From NCBI GenBank assembly GCA_030651575.1, contig JAUSFB010000080.1, positions 124,001 to 188,000 of the forward strand: a DNA stretch of 64,000 nucleotides, written 5' to 3'. Both the position numbers and the translations under genes were made by a program. Shown one piece after another: positions 25,642-33,084 of the stretch (positions are counted from its first letter, which is position 1; each line of letters starts with the position of its first letter). The DNA comes from Phaeospirillum sp. Lineage in GTDB: Bacteria > Pseudomonadota > Alphaproteobacteria > Rhodospirillales > Magnetospirillaceae. The notes below the pieces were generated by a model. The model was given only the letters and a program-made list of their open reading frames with translations, was not told the DNA's origin and did not search any database.

Positions 25642-26196
25642 ATGCTTTACGGATATGCCCGCTGCTCTTCCGCAGACCAATCCCTCGACATTCAGATTGA
25701 TGCCCTGAAGGCTGCCGGTTGCCAGATCATCCGCAGCGAAAAGATCAGCGGCACCAGTCGCGATGGCCGCCGTGAACTGGAAACCCTGCTGGAGTTCCTG
25801 CGTGAAGGGGACGTTCTGGTCGTGACCAGGATCGACCGGCTGGCCCGATCCATCGCCGACCTCCAGGACATCATCAAGGTGCTGAAGGAAAGGGGGGCCA
25901 GCCTCAAGGCCACGGAGCAGCCGTTCGATACCGGGGACATCTATGGCTCTCTGACCATCAATCTGCTCGGGGTGTTCGCCCAGTTCGAAACCGAACTTCG
26001 GCGGGAACGACAGATCGAGGGAATCCAGCGGGCCAAGCAAGATCACCCGGAACGGTACCGTGGTCGCCCTCCGAAAATCGACGCTGGTGAAGTTCGACGC
26101 CTCAAGGATGAAGGCTTCGGTGTCGCGGCTATCAGCAAGGAATTGGGCATCGCACGCACATCCGTCTATCGGGCCTTGGATGTGGCCCCCTCTTGA
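25642..26196 (+). CDS. Serine recombinase, resolvase/invertase family
   Basis: This 184-residue protein is a complete small serine recombinase. The N-terminal catalytic domain begins MLYGYARCSSADQ with the nucleophile Ser9, followed by the conserved ISGTSRDGR and VVTRIDRLARS segments and FAQFETELRRER. A C-terminal helix-turn-helix (AAISKELGIARTSVYRAL) ends the protein. Length and order match Tn3-type resolvases and DNA invertases. No flanking transposon repeats are visible, so it more likely resolves multimers of the excised element or inverts a segment than moves a transposon. An imperfect SOS-like site GTTC-N7-GTTG lies at about 25568. Confidence 0.93.
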   Translation: MLYGYARCSSADQSLDIQIDALKAAGCQIIRSEKISGTSRDGRRELETLLEFLREGDVLVVTRIDRLARSIADLQDIIKVLKERGASLKATEQPFDTGDIYGSLTINLLGVFAQFETELRRERQIEGIQRAKQDHPERYRGRPPKIDAGEVRRLKDEGFGVAAISKELGIARTSVYRALDVAPS

Positions 26197-26279
26197 GATT
26201 GACGAGGTGCGTCAGAGTTTCTAAAATCAGGCCATCTTCCGTTCTCAATTTTGCTGTGTTAGCGTGAAACAGCGAGGCA

Positions 26280-26297
26280 GGCCGTTTATAAATGGCC
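26280..26297. promoter_or_regulatory. Near-palindrome upstream of the IrrE-cyclase pair
   Basis: GGCCGTTTATAAATGGCC pairs at 16 of 18 positions and ends 23 bp before ATG 26321. It overlaps the region where a promoter would be expected and could be an operator for control of the pair. Confidence 0.4.
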
Positions 26298-26320
26298 CGC
26301 TATTGATTCGTGGGGGGAGT

Positions 26321-26854
26321 ATGCCCAAGCCGGGATATGTCAAAGCCGAGCCGTCTTGGCTTTCTAAGGATGCTGTTGCACAGCTTGCTGAAAGTGTTGC
26401 ACTGCAAATACCGTACTCTCCGGGGAATGATCTTGAGCCGATTTTAAAGAAAATCGGCGGCAACCTTGTTGTTAAAGATTTCTGGGATTTGGAAGACTCT
26501 GACTCTGGCTCCATCGAAGTTCATGGGCCATCGCAGTTCGATATCTTTGTGTCAAATCTCACAAGCGGTTTACGCGATAGATTCACAATTGCCCATGAAA
26601 TCGGACACTTTGTCCTTCACTACCTTCTCCCTCGCAAGAGAGGAGTTGTGATTGAACGCATGTATGCCACGAGATATGGCTCTGGTCGTGAGGAATGGGA
26701 AGCAAACTGGTTTGCTGCATCATTTTTGATGCCTCACAAGGAATTTGAGGCGGGCTTCAACCTATATCGAAGCGTAGATGCTGTCGCAGCGAACTTCGGC
26801 GTCTCAAGGAAGGCTGCTGAGGTAAGGGCAAAAGCCCTGCATCTTCTGTCGTGA
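26321..26854 (+). CDS. ImmA/IrrE-family zinc metallopeptidase
   Basis: This 177-residue protein has the zinc motif HEIGHFVLH (H92, E93, H96), followed by the family segment EANWFAASFLMP and a C-terminal helix-rich part with VAANFGVSRKAAEVRAKAL. ImmA/IrrE peptidases usually cleave or inactivate a repressor or an inhibitor in response to stress. I chose ATG 26321 after GGGGGGAG; the frame is open from 26264. No helix-turn-helix repressor is encoded beside it; instead its stop overlaps the start of a nucleotide cyclase gene (GTGA). The pair is AT-richer than the flanking chromosome, consistent with transfer. Confidence 0.88.
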   Translation: MPKPGYVKAEPSWLSKDAVAQLAESVALQIPYSPGNDLEPILKKIGGNLVVKDFWDLEDSDSGSIEVHGPSQFDIFVSNLTSGLRDRFTIAHEIGHFVLHYLLPRKRGVVIERMYATRYGSGREEWEANWFAASFLMPHKEFEAGFNLYRSVDAVAANFGVSRKAAEVRAKALHLLS

Positions 26855-28011
26855 CGACTATGGATGATCTTTCGTCTCTTCCAAGTTTTTTGCAGCCCCG
26901 CCTTAGATTGTTCTTTGGCGTCGATCTTGTTGGATCAACGTCCTTCAAGCAAAAGGGTGAGTTCCCTCTTAAGAACCCCAGTGAATCTGACTTTAGGCAG
27001 CTTGGGGCTCAATGGTTTTCTGGCATTGCGGGTTTCTATAGAACAGTTGAGCAGCAGTTCAGTGCCGCCTGGGATGATTGCCGAAAGGCATATTCAAAAG
27101 TATTGAAATCAGAATTGCTGATAACACCGAAATTATGGAAGACAAATGGTGATGAGCTAATTTACGAGGTTGAAATTACTGAGCCAACCGATGTGGCTTA
27201 CGTTCTTGCTGCGTGGACATTAGCTTTAAAGAGCTATCGTCCAGCACTAAAGCCAAGCGGCCTCGATCTAAAAGCAACCGCATGGCTTGCTGGTTTTCCG
27301 ATTGGAAATGCTGAGGTTGTGTTCTGCTCTGACATCAATACTATAAAAAATATAAGTCAGGACGAAGACCCAAAAATCATGCATTTTACTTTGTTGGAGC
27401 AATGGTACAAGCCGGATGCAGATCGGTCAGGACTGGTAAAAGACTATGTTGGCCCTGCCGTAGATACTGGTTTCCGCCTTTCTGGTCACTCCTCCCATAG
27501 AAAGTTTGTTGTATCTCTTGAAGTTGCACTAATGTTGGCACTGGCTCCGCCACACCAAAAATTCTTCAAAGAATTTGGAATAGACAAAGAGGCTCTTAAA
27601 TTGGCGTTTGATCAACCTCAAGTCATGAAGGGGGTTATCGGCGGGAAACCTTATCCGGTATTCTGGATTGATATGCTTTGCCAAGACGAGATGACAAAGG
27701 CATTTAATGAAATATCACCAGCGAATAAGCCTGACGATGGAAAAATTAAAAATTACTGCCAAAGCTTTATTGACGAACATGGATCATATTTACTTCATCC
27801 ATTCATTGTGAATTGCAAGAGCCAGCACTTTAGCAATCCTCCGGATAATTACATGGAGACACTTGCTAAGCTTGCCAGCAGGTGGGCGGAGGAAAAGTCA
27901 AGATTGAATGTTAGATGGGAATCATTCTTTAATGACAAGTCTCCCCGCGATGATGATGGTGATATTATTGAATCTGTTGATGACAGTATATCTAATAACT
28001 TGCTGAATTAG
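26851..28011 (+). CDS. Class III nucleotide cyclase-like protein
   Basis: This 386-residue soluble protein has the key points of a class III nucleotidyl cyclase. FFGVDLVGST carries metal ligand D25; WKTNGDELIYEV carries K97 at a base-contact position and the second metal ligand D101; KDYVGPAVDTGFRL aligns with the family's D-x-x-G-x-x-V-N-x-A-x-R, giving base-contact D198 and R209, but with D205 in place of the usual Asn. The Lys-Asp pair is like adenylate cyclases. No receptor or membrane part is present. GTG 26851 overlaps the IrrE stop; ATG 26860 is the alternative. No cyclic-nucleotide effector is recognised nearby. Pycsar-type defence cyclases are the closest known idea, not a proven match. 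Confidence 0.7.
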   Translation: MTTMDDLSSLPSFLQPRLRLFFGVDLVGSTSFKQKGEFPLKNPSESDFRQLGAQWFSGIAGFYRTVEQQFSAAWDDCRKAYSKVLKSELLITPKLWKTNGDELIYEVEITEPTDVAYVLAAWTLALKSYRPALKPSGLDLKATAWLAGFPIGNAEVVFCSDINTIKNISQDEDPKIMHFTLLEQWYKPDADRSGLVKDYVGPAVDTGFRLSGHSSHRKFVVSLEVALMLALAPPHQKFFKEFGIDKEALKLAFDQPQVMKGVIGGKPYPVFWIDMLCQDEMTKAFNEISPANKPDDGKIKNYCQSFIDEHGSYLLHPFIVNCKSQHFSNPPDNYMETLAKLASRWAEEKSRLNVRWESFFNDKSPRDDDGDIIESVDDSISNNLLN

Positions 28012-28066
28012 GATTCTTCAGGCGGATTGTATATGATACCTCCCTCTTGATGTCGGTTTGTGGATT

Positions 28067-29344
28067 TTACGCCTTTACCACCGGCAGGTCATCCCAACTG
28101 GTCGTGTAGCTCTGCGTCATGTTGCCGCATCGCATTTGCCAGGGTGCATCCTTCGGTGCCAGCCCGTACCCGACAGCCCCTTTGCCCAACTTGCTGTTGA
28201 TGCCGTCCACCGCCGCCATCAACGCCGCTGGCCGTACTCCAGAATCTGGTGGTGGTGAAAACAGGTCACGCGGAATGTCCTCGGGTCGAACCAAATCCAG
28301 CATGATCACGCCTGCCTTCTTGTAGGCGTATCCATCCCGCCACGCCAATTTCAGCCCTTTCAAGGCCGCCCCAATGATGTGCGGCGTCGATGATGTCGGT
28401 GGCGAAAGCCGGATCATGGAGTTCACCGAGAATTGTGGCTGGTCAGGGCGGAAGCGGTCGGTATAGGCGAACACCTGCACAGCACCGGCCACCAGTCCTT
28501 TTCCACGAATTTTCTCGGCGGCCCTGCTGGCGAAGGTCAGCACTGCATCGTTGACCTGATCGAAATCTGCTACGGACTCCCCGAATGACCGCGAGCAGCA
28601 GGTGGTGTGTTTGTCAGATGGTGCTGTGTCCAGGGTGTGGACCGGCGTTCCTCGGAGTTCCATGACGGTGCGAAGGCCGACCGCACCCATTGTCTTTTTG
28701 ATCCATCCATCACTGGCCTTGGTCAGGTCATGGGCTGTACGGATACCGTTCACGCCGCAATGGGCTGCATACTGGCGGCCAATTCCCCAAACATCGCCAA
28801 CCGGCGTTTGCTTCAAAGCAGCCTGAACCCATTCAGGGTGACCAGCCAGATCAAGGACGCCATTGGTTCGCGGTGATTTCTTCGCCAGTCGGTTGGCCAG
28901 TTTCGCCAAGGTCTTGGTGGTGCCGATTCCGACAGACACCGGAATTCCGGTCCATCGTCGAACGGTCGCTCGAATTTGCTGGGACCATGCGGTCATGTCA
29001 TCCACCGGCAGACCGTCCAGATCGAGGAAGCATTCGTCAATGCTGTAGACTTCGGCACCCGGTGAGAATGTCGCTAAAACGGACATCACCCGTTCAGACA
29101 TGTCGCCGTACAGGGCGTAGTTGGACGACAGCATGATCAAGCCGTGGCTATCGACCAAATGCCGCAATTTGAAGGCAGGTTGGCCCATACCGACACCAAT
29201 GGCCTTGGCTTCGGCGGATCGTGCCACGGCACAGCCATCGTTGTTCGACATGACGATGACCGGCTTGCCTTCAAGGGCAGGGTTGAACGCCCGCTCGCAT
29301 GAGACATAAAAATTATTGCAGTCCACCAGGGCGTAGACCGCCAT
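28067..29344 (-). CDS. umuC: UmuC, Y-family DNA polymerase V catalytic subunit
   Basis: This 425-residue protein begins MAVYALVDCNNFYVSCER, the Y-family polymerase metal site and steric region. It continues with the conserved VIVMSNNDGCAVARS, the active-site YSIDECFLDL and the helix-hairpin-helix region around GDVWGIGRQYA, and ends in the little-finger domain. With UmuD' it forms Pol V, an error-prone translesion polymerase. It follows umuD by 6 bp. Mobile-element umuDC operons of this kind raise mutation under DNA damage. Length is normal and no catalytic residue is missing. Confidence 0.95.
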   Translation of the reverse strand: MAVYALVDCNNFYVSCERAFNPALEGKPVIVMSNNDGCAVARSAEAKAIGVGMGQPAFKLRHLVDSHGLIMLSSNYALYGDMSERVMSVLATFSPGAEVYSIDECFLDLDGLPVDDMTAWSQQIRATVRRWTGIPVSVGIGTTKTLAKLANRLAKKSPRTNGVLDLAGHPEWVQAALKQTPVGDVWGIGRQYAAHCGVNGIRTAHDLTKASDGWIKKTMGAVGLRTVMELRGTPVHTLDTAPSDKHTTCCSRSFGESVADFDQVNDAVLTFASRAAEKIRGKGLVAGAVQVFAYTDRFRPDQPQFSVNSMIRLSPPTSSTPHIIGAALKGLKLAWRDGYAYKKAGVIMLDLVRPEDIPRDLFSPPPDSGVRPAALMAAVDGINSKLGKGAVGYGLAPKDAPWQMRCGNMTQSYTTSWDDLPVVKA

Positions 29345-29350
29345 GACCGA

Positions 29351-29821
29351 TCACCGTTTGGTCATGGCCGAGACGGAGAAGGTAACGACACCCCATATCT
29401 GGACGCCATCATCAGGATCGACCGGGAAGCTGGGGTAGTCCGGGTTGGCCGAAGCAAGTTCCCAACCTTCATCCGTCTTCCGCAGGGTCTTGACCGTCAA
29501 ACCGCCATCGAGCGTGGCAACCACAACATCGCCGTCATGGGGCTGAACGGAACGATCTACCACCAGCAGATCGCCGCTGTTGATGCCTGCGTCCGTCATG
29601 CTGTCGCCATCCGCCCGACAAAAGAATGTCGCCGCCGGTCGCTTCACCATCAACTCGTGGAGATCGAGCTTGCCTTCCTGGTGGTCATCGGCGGGGGAGG
29701 GAAATCCAGCAGCCACCAGGGCGGAGTAAATCGGTGCCGTGGCTTCCGATGGGGCAAAACCACGGGTGGATGCCAGACATGTGCCGGGCGGCAATGGAGC
29801 GTTTGGGTTGGATGCGAACAT
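29351..29821 (-). CDS. umuD: UmuD, self-cleaving accessory subunit of DNA polymerase V
   Basis: The protein (156 residues from MFASNPNAP) has the LexA/UmuD peptidase layout. The cleavage site is Ala-Gly in VAAGFPSPADDHQEG, Ser is in GDSMTDAGI and the Lys is in LTVKTLRK. RecA-stimulated cleavage would yield UmuD'. The start is unsure: at ATG 29821 the SOS-box match overlaps the start codon. A TTG at 29794 would give a shorter N-terminus closer to the E. coli length and place the box upstream. No clear ribosome site helps decide. It is the first gene of umuDC. Confidence 0.9.
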   Translation of the reverse strand: MFASNPNAPLPPGTCLASTRGFAPSEATAPIYSALVAAGFPSPADDHQEGKLDLHELMVKRPAATFFCRADGDSMTDAGINSGDLLVVDRSVQPHDGDVVVATLDGGLTVKTLRKTDEGWELASANPDYPSFPVDPDDGVQIWGVVTFSVSAMTKR

Positions 29822-29830
29822 GATGGGAAC
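29816..29830 (-). promoter_or_regulatory. LexA (SOS) box at the umuD start
   Basis: On the minus strand the sequence is GTTCCCATCATGTTC, a perfect GTTC-N7-GTTC alphaproteobacterial LexA site. umuDC is a classic SOS operon, so the context strongly supports function. Its overlap with ATG 29821 suggests either a start further downstream or repression at the start itself. Confidence 0.75.
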
Positions 29831-30156
29831 ATTACATCGGATTGGTGAGATTGGGCAACGCTTCCGACGCCGAATTTTCACGGCGGCGACAGCAATTCTC
29901 GAAGGTCTGGTAGTCAGGATGATGTCCGATTAAAGGACATGCTCCGTCACAGACGCTGATCGCAATTTTGAAAATATAAGAATGTTATTTTAAAATACAA
30001 AGAGCACACAAAGAACGCGGCCAGTAGGCCACAGTTGAACGGCAAAGCAATTTTGAATGCAGATCGTCCATTGGCCGAAACAAATTTGTACGGTAGTGGT
30101 GTTTTCAACGCACGATGCCAGTCGTGATTTGAAAACAACCCGGCAAGGAGATCAAA

Positions 30157-31761
30157 ATGCCGAATCAAACTACTGAAATCGCTTGGGCAACAGGAACATG
30201 CAACCCGTTCAAGGGTTGCTCCAAGATGTCGCCCGAATGTGCCAACTGCTACATGACGGGATGGGCATATCGCCACCAGTGCATGGGCAGCGAAGGGTAC
30301 GAAGGAACCGTCAAAGGCGAACGTGGCAAGCGAGTTCCGACCGGTAAAATCGGAATTGTCGAGAAGCAGATCGAAAGCCTCAAGACCATCAAGACCGAGC
30401 GGCTGTTCGTCAACTCGATGTCCGACACTTTCCATGAAAACGTCGATGATCTGACTGTCACCCGCGTTTTCGACTCGATGAAGGCCAATGGCAACGGAAC
30501 CAATTTCCTGATTTGCACCAAGCGTTCCGCTCGCATGGCGGAAATGTCCCAGACCCTGGATATCCCCGGCAACATCTGGATGGGAACCACTTGCGGCTGC
30601 CAAAGGTCACTTCACCGGCTTGATGATCTGCGGCGGACCAAGGCGAAGATTCGGTTCGTGTCGGTCGAGCCGTTGCTGGAACCCTTGGATATCACCCCAT
30701 GGTTGGCAGACGGTACCTTGCAATGGGTGATTGTCGGTGGCGAAAGCGGCAAAGAGTGGCGGAAAATGGAAAAGGAATGGGCGGAAGCCATCCTTCGCCA
30801 GTGCCAACAGTTCAACGTCCCCTTCTTCCTGAAGCAGTGGTCGGCATTCAAGCCCAAGACTGATGCCGAATACCCGCCGACCATTGACGGGCGGGTATGG
30901 CACCAGTATCCCGCCATCTCCGATGACCTGGAGCCGGTGCCGCCGGTGCCCACCAATGGCGGCGGGAAGCCCGTTAAAGACCCGAAGCGGGTTGCTGCGG
31001 CTCATCGTGCTTGGGCAACCATGCGGTCGAGAAAGGCGGGGGCGAAAGCCTCCGCCCCCACCGGCACTCCCCAGGAATGGGCCGCACAATGGTTCGCGGA
31101 TGCTGATCTCGAATGTGCGGAGAAGCTGGTTGATTTCTTCAATGCAGGCGGGATTGCCGACACAGACGACCTTCGGGCGTGCTTCTCCACGTTCATGGAC
31201 CACAATATGGTCTCGCCCAGTCGCCTGCACAAAACCACCAAGAAGACCATTTCGGTAGTTGGCGAGCATGTAGATGTGATCGACCCGTTTGGAAAGGTTG
31301 TACATGTTCCGGTCGAAGTCGCCAGATGTGGGTGGTTCGGACACGACTACCCCGCATCCCGCAACGTCCACTGGTTCAATGCAAATCGGTGTCGGGGCGT
31401 CATCGAGGGGTTGATCGTGAAAATGCGAGACCAGGAGGAAGCTTCCCTTCGATCATATTACTTCGCCCAGTTGCAGGCGATTCGGCGGTACGTTAGGTCT
31501 TCCCCGAAGATCGAGAAATCGAAGTGGACCCAGTTCCAGTGGGAGGGGGTGTGGATGACTGACCCACTGGAAATCAAGGCCATCCTTGAGCGTGACGTGA
31601 AGGGGCTATTTTCTGTCACAAAGACCTTCGATAGCTACCTTGATATCAAGCCTTCATTTTGGATTGAGCAAAAACGGGAGGCCGTACTGATCAGGATGAG
31701 GGGATTTCTCAAGGGGCTGGATGGTCGCCGGATCGAGATCACGCTCAAGGGAGGCAGGTAG
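30157..31761 (+). CDS. DUF5131 (phage Gp37/Gp68) family protein with long C-terminal extension
   Basis: The first 250 or so residues are the Gp37/Gp68 type. The start is TEIAWATGTCNPFKGCSKMS followed by ECANCYM, a cysteine cluster like that of radical SAM enzymes. Later come NSMSDTFHE, NIWMGTTC, RFVSVEPLLEPLD and WVIVGGESG. Most members are about 250-300 residues; this one is 534. The extra part (about 310-534) has no match I know; it is rich in Trp and aromatic residues. The three-Cys-motif partner often found with this family is not adjacent. AAGGAG precedes ATG 30157. Its reaction is unknown. Confidence 0.8.
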   Translation: MPNQTTEIAWATGTCNPFKGCSKMSPECANCYMTGWAYRHQCMGSEGYEGTVKGERGKRVPTGKIGIVEKQIESLKTIKTERLFVNSMSDTFHENVDDLTVTRVFDSMKANGNGTNFLICTKRSARMAEMSQTLDIPGNIWMGTTCGCQRSLHRLDDLRRTKAKIRFVSVEPLLEPLDITPWLADGTLQWVIVGGESGKEWRKMEKEWAEAILRQCQQFNVPFFLKQWSAFKPKTDAEYPPTIDGRVWHQYPAISDDLEPVPPVPTNGGGKPVKDPKRVAAAHRAWATMRSRKAGAKASAPTGTPQEWAAQWFADADLECAEKLVDFFNAGGIADTDDLRACFSTFMDHNMVSPSRLHKTTKKTISVVGEHVDVIDPFGKVVHVPVEVARCGWFGHDYPASRNVHWFNANRCRGVIEGLIVKMRDQEEASLRSYYFAQLQAIRRYVRSSPKIEKSKWTQFQWEGVWMTDPLEIKAILERDVKGLFSVTKTFDSYLDIKPSFWIEQKREAVLIRMRGFLKGLDGRRIEITLKGGR

Positions 31762-31772
31762 ATGTCGCAGGG

Positions 31773-31804
31773 AGGCTTGGTGCCCTTCAAAGGGCATCAA
31801 GCCT
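31773..31804. terminator. Strong hairpin after the DUF5131 gene
   Basis: A 15-bp stem pairs 31773-31787 with 31790-31804 (one G-T pair). It follows the stop at 31761 and precedes the toxin-antitoxin genes. It has no T-tract, so its role as a terminator is not certain; it could also stabilise the upstream mRNA. Confidence 0.5.
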
Positions 31805-31893
31805 TAACCGAGAGCAGACTGGGCGGCCCCTCAATGTATTGCAAAACGCACTACGTCGGATCATATTGGTGATGGGGCCATAGGAGCCAGATC

Positions 31894-32190
31894 ATGACCG
31901 CCACCGCCCATCGCAAAGATCATCCGCTGTCCATGCGACTGCCCGATACCGACATTGCCTTGATTGATCGGGCGGCGGGGCTACGTGGTCGGTCGCGAAC
32001 AGATTTTGTGCGTGATGCAGCGGTGCGGGCGGCGGAGGAAGTTCTGCTGGAGTCCGGCCTGATTCGAATGAGCCAAGAGGGCTTCGCCGAGTTCATGGCG
32101 GTGCTATCTACACCTGCCAGCCCCGTGGCCCCCATGGTCGAGATTTTGCGACGTACAACACCCTGGGATCAAGGCACCGGCCAGGGTTGA
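31894..32190 (+). CDS. DUF1778-family antitoxin (TacA-like)
   Basis: This 98-residue protein has the ribbon-helix-helix N-terminus of DUF1778 antitoxins: LSMRLPDTDIALIDRAAGLRGRSRTDFVRDAA. The C-terminal tail (QEGFAEFMAVLSTPASP) would wrap and block the partner acetyltransferase. It probably represses its own operon. GGAG precedes ATG 31894. Its stop lies inside the possible TTG start of the toxin gene, a usual arrangement. Position at the right end of the island suggests a role in keeping the element. Confidence 0.9.
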   Translation: MTATAHRKDHPLSMRLPDTDIALIDRAAGLRGRSRTDFVRDAAVRAAEEVLLESGLIRMSQEGFAEFMAVLSTPASPVAPMVEILRRTTPWDQGTGQG

Positions 32191-32198
32191 CTGCTGCC

Positions 32199-32717
32199 AT
32201 GGTGCTGTCCGCCCCCGAGCCTTTAAACGCAAGCCACGACGTGTCGCAGTTTTCATGCGGCAAGCCTGCATTGGACCATTGGCTCAAGACCCGTGCCCTT
32301 TCGAATCAGGAGAAGGGATTCACCGCCGTCATGGTCGTTCATGATGCTGGCCGGGTGGTCGGCTATTACGGGTTGGCACCCACGGCGGTGGTCCCGACCG
32401 TCATGCCCAGATCGATCAAGACCGGGCAACCGCCAAACCCGGTGCCTTGTCTGTTGCTGGGCCAACTGGCGACCGACCTAGAATGGGCAGGTCAGGGCAT
32501 CGGCAGCGGGCTTCTGGCCCACGCCCTGACCCGCTGTGTTCAGGCGGCGAGGCTGATTGGCGGGAGGGCATTAATAGTGAACGCCATCGATTCCGATGCC
32601 GCATCGTTCTGGCGGCGACGTGGTTTTTTACCGTCCAAGGATGATCAGTTGGTACTATTCCGGTCTATCGCTGACATCGCGGCATCACTGGCGGCAGCGG
32701 GGATTAAGGTCGAATAG
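32199..32717 (+). CDS. GNAT-family acetyltransferase toxin (TacT-like)
   Basis: A 172-residue GNAT protein with the start common to this toxin group (LSAPEPLNASHDVSQFSCGKP) and the acetyl-CoA site LGQLATDLEWAGQGIGSGLLAHAL. The closing FWRRRGF region is also present. Such toxins acetylate the amino group of charged tRNAs and stop translation; the DUF1778 protein upstream is the antidote. ATG 32199 gives a normal N-terminus; a TTG at 32187 overlaps the antitoxin stop (TTGA) and is also possible. The gene ends about 150 bp before attR. Confidence 0.9.
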   Translation: MVLSAPEPLNASHDVSQFSCGKPALDHWLKTRALSNQEKGFTAVMVVHDAGRVVGYYGLAPTAVVPTVMPRSIKTGQPPNPVPCLLLGQLATDLEWAGQGIGSGLLAHALTRCVQAARLIGGRALIVNAIDSDAASFWRRRGFLPSKDDQLVLFRSIADIAASLAAAGIKVE

Positions 32718-32748
32718 ACTTTCTCACGATCCACGAATGGGTCGAGCA

Positions 32749-32765
32749 TCGCATTAAAAATGCGA
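32749..32765. terminator. Short hairpin after the toxin gene
   Basis: TCGCATT, loop AAA, AATGCGA: a perfect 7-bp stem 32 bp after the toxin stop, without a T-tract. It may end the toxin-antitoxin transcript. Confidence 0.35.
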
Positions 32766-32785
32766 GGGTCGCGTCGCCGAAAATG

Positions 32786-32805
32786 ACTCACACAGCACTC
32801 ACATG
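32786..32805. promoter_or_regulatory. Candidate integrase arm-type sites, right end
   Basis: ACTCACA occurs at 32786-32792 and 32797-32803. The block matches 2881-2899 at the left end apart from a small spacer change. It lies 59 bp before the attR core, almost mirroring the left-end distance. Confidence 0.6.
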
Positions 32806-32864
32806 GTTGATATATCTAAAATATAACGCTGTATAATCAATGTATTGCTAGATATGCCGGTTCA

Positions 32865-32911
32865 TTCGCAATGAGGAGGTCAGCGGTTCGATCCCGCTCG
32901 GCTCCACCAAA
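32865..32911 (+). repeat. attR core, 47-bp copy of the tRNA-Ala 3' end
   Basis: This is identical to 2773-2819. It includes the anticodon loop, T-arm and CCA end but no 5' half, so it cannot make a tRNA. It marks the right boundary of the island and is most simply the displaced original 3' end. Confidence 0.95.
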
Positions 32912-32915
32912 ATCA

Positions 32916-32945
32916 AGCCAGCACTTTCAGAGTGCTGGCTTTTTT
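32916..32945 (+). terminator. Apparent original terminator of tRNA-Ala
   Basis: AGCCAGCACT, loop TTCAG, AGTGCTGGCT and a run of six T's: a textbook intrinsic terminator starting four bases after attR. Its position after the displaced tRNA end shows it belonged to the tRNA before the island entered. Confidence 0.9.
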
Positions 32946-33084
32946 GATGGGAGCCGGTGGAAAATCACCGGCCTGTTCCAATTCCACGCTACGAAATGAA
33001 CCATCTAAGCCACCCGGAAAGCCGTACAAATCCTCGGTTTTTCGAGAAAATGACTATCACATAACGGCGTCACATAATGGCTCC

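Larger units (their letters stand above)
2773..32911. mobile_element. Genomic island integrated in tRNA-Ala(CGC), about 30 kb
   Basis: The element is bounded by a perfect 47-bp direct repeat of the tRNA 3' end (2773-2819 and 32865-32911). A tyrosine integrase lies next to the intact tRNA, and paired ACTCACA repeats sit about 60 bp inside each end. Cargo includes type I restriction-modification, a helicase-primase-like protein, a double methyltransferase, a resolvase, an IrrE-cyclase pair, umuDC and a DUF1778-GNAT toxin-antitoxin module. AT-rich stretches (integrase, HsdS recognition regions, IrrE-cyclase) contrast with the GC-rich flanks. No relaxase, type IV secretion or virion genes are visible, so the means of spread is unclear. 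Confidence 0.95.

Noticed and set aside
25642-26196. Resolvase as part of a Tn3-type transposon
   Set aside because: No transposase gene or terminal inverted repeats are nearby.
2820-32864. Integrative conjugative element or complete prophage
   Set aside because: No relaxase, coupling protein, type IV secretion, capsid, portal, terminase or lysis gene could be recognised.
32865-32911. Second tRNA-Ala gene
   Set aside because: Only the 3' part is present; there is no acceptor 5' strand or D-arm, so it is the attR copy.
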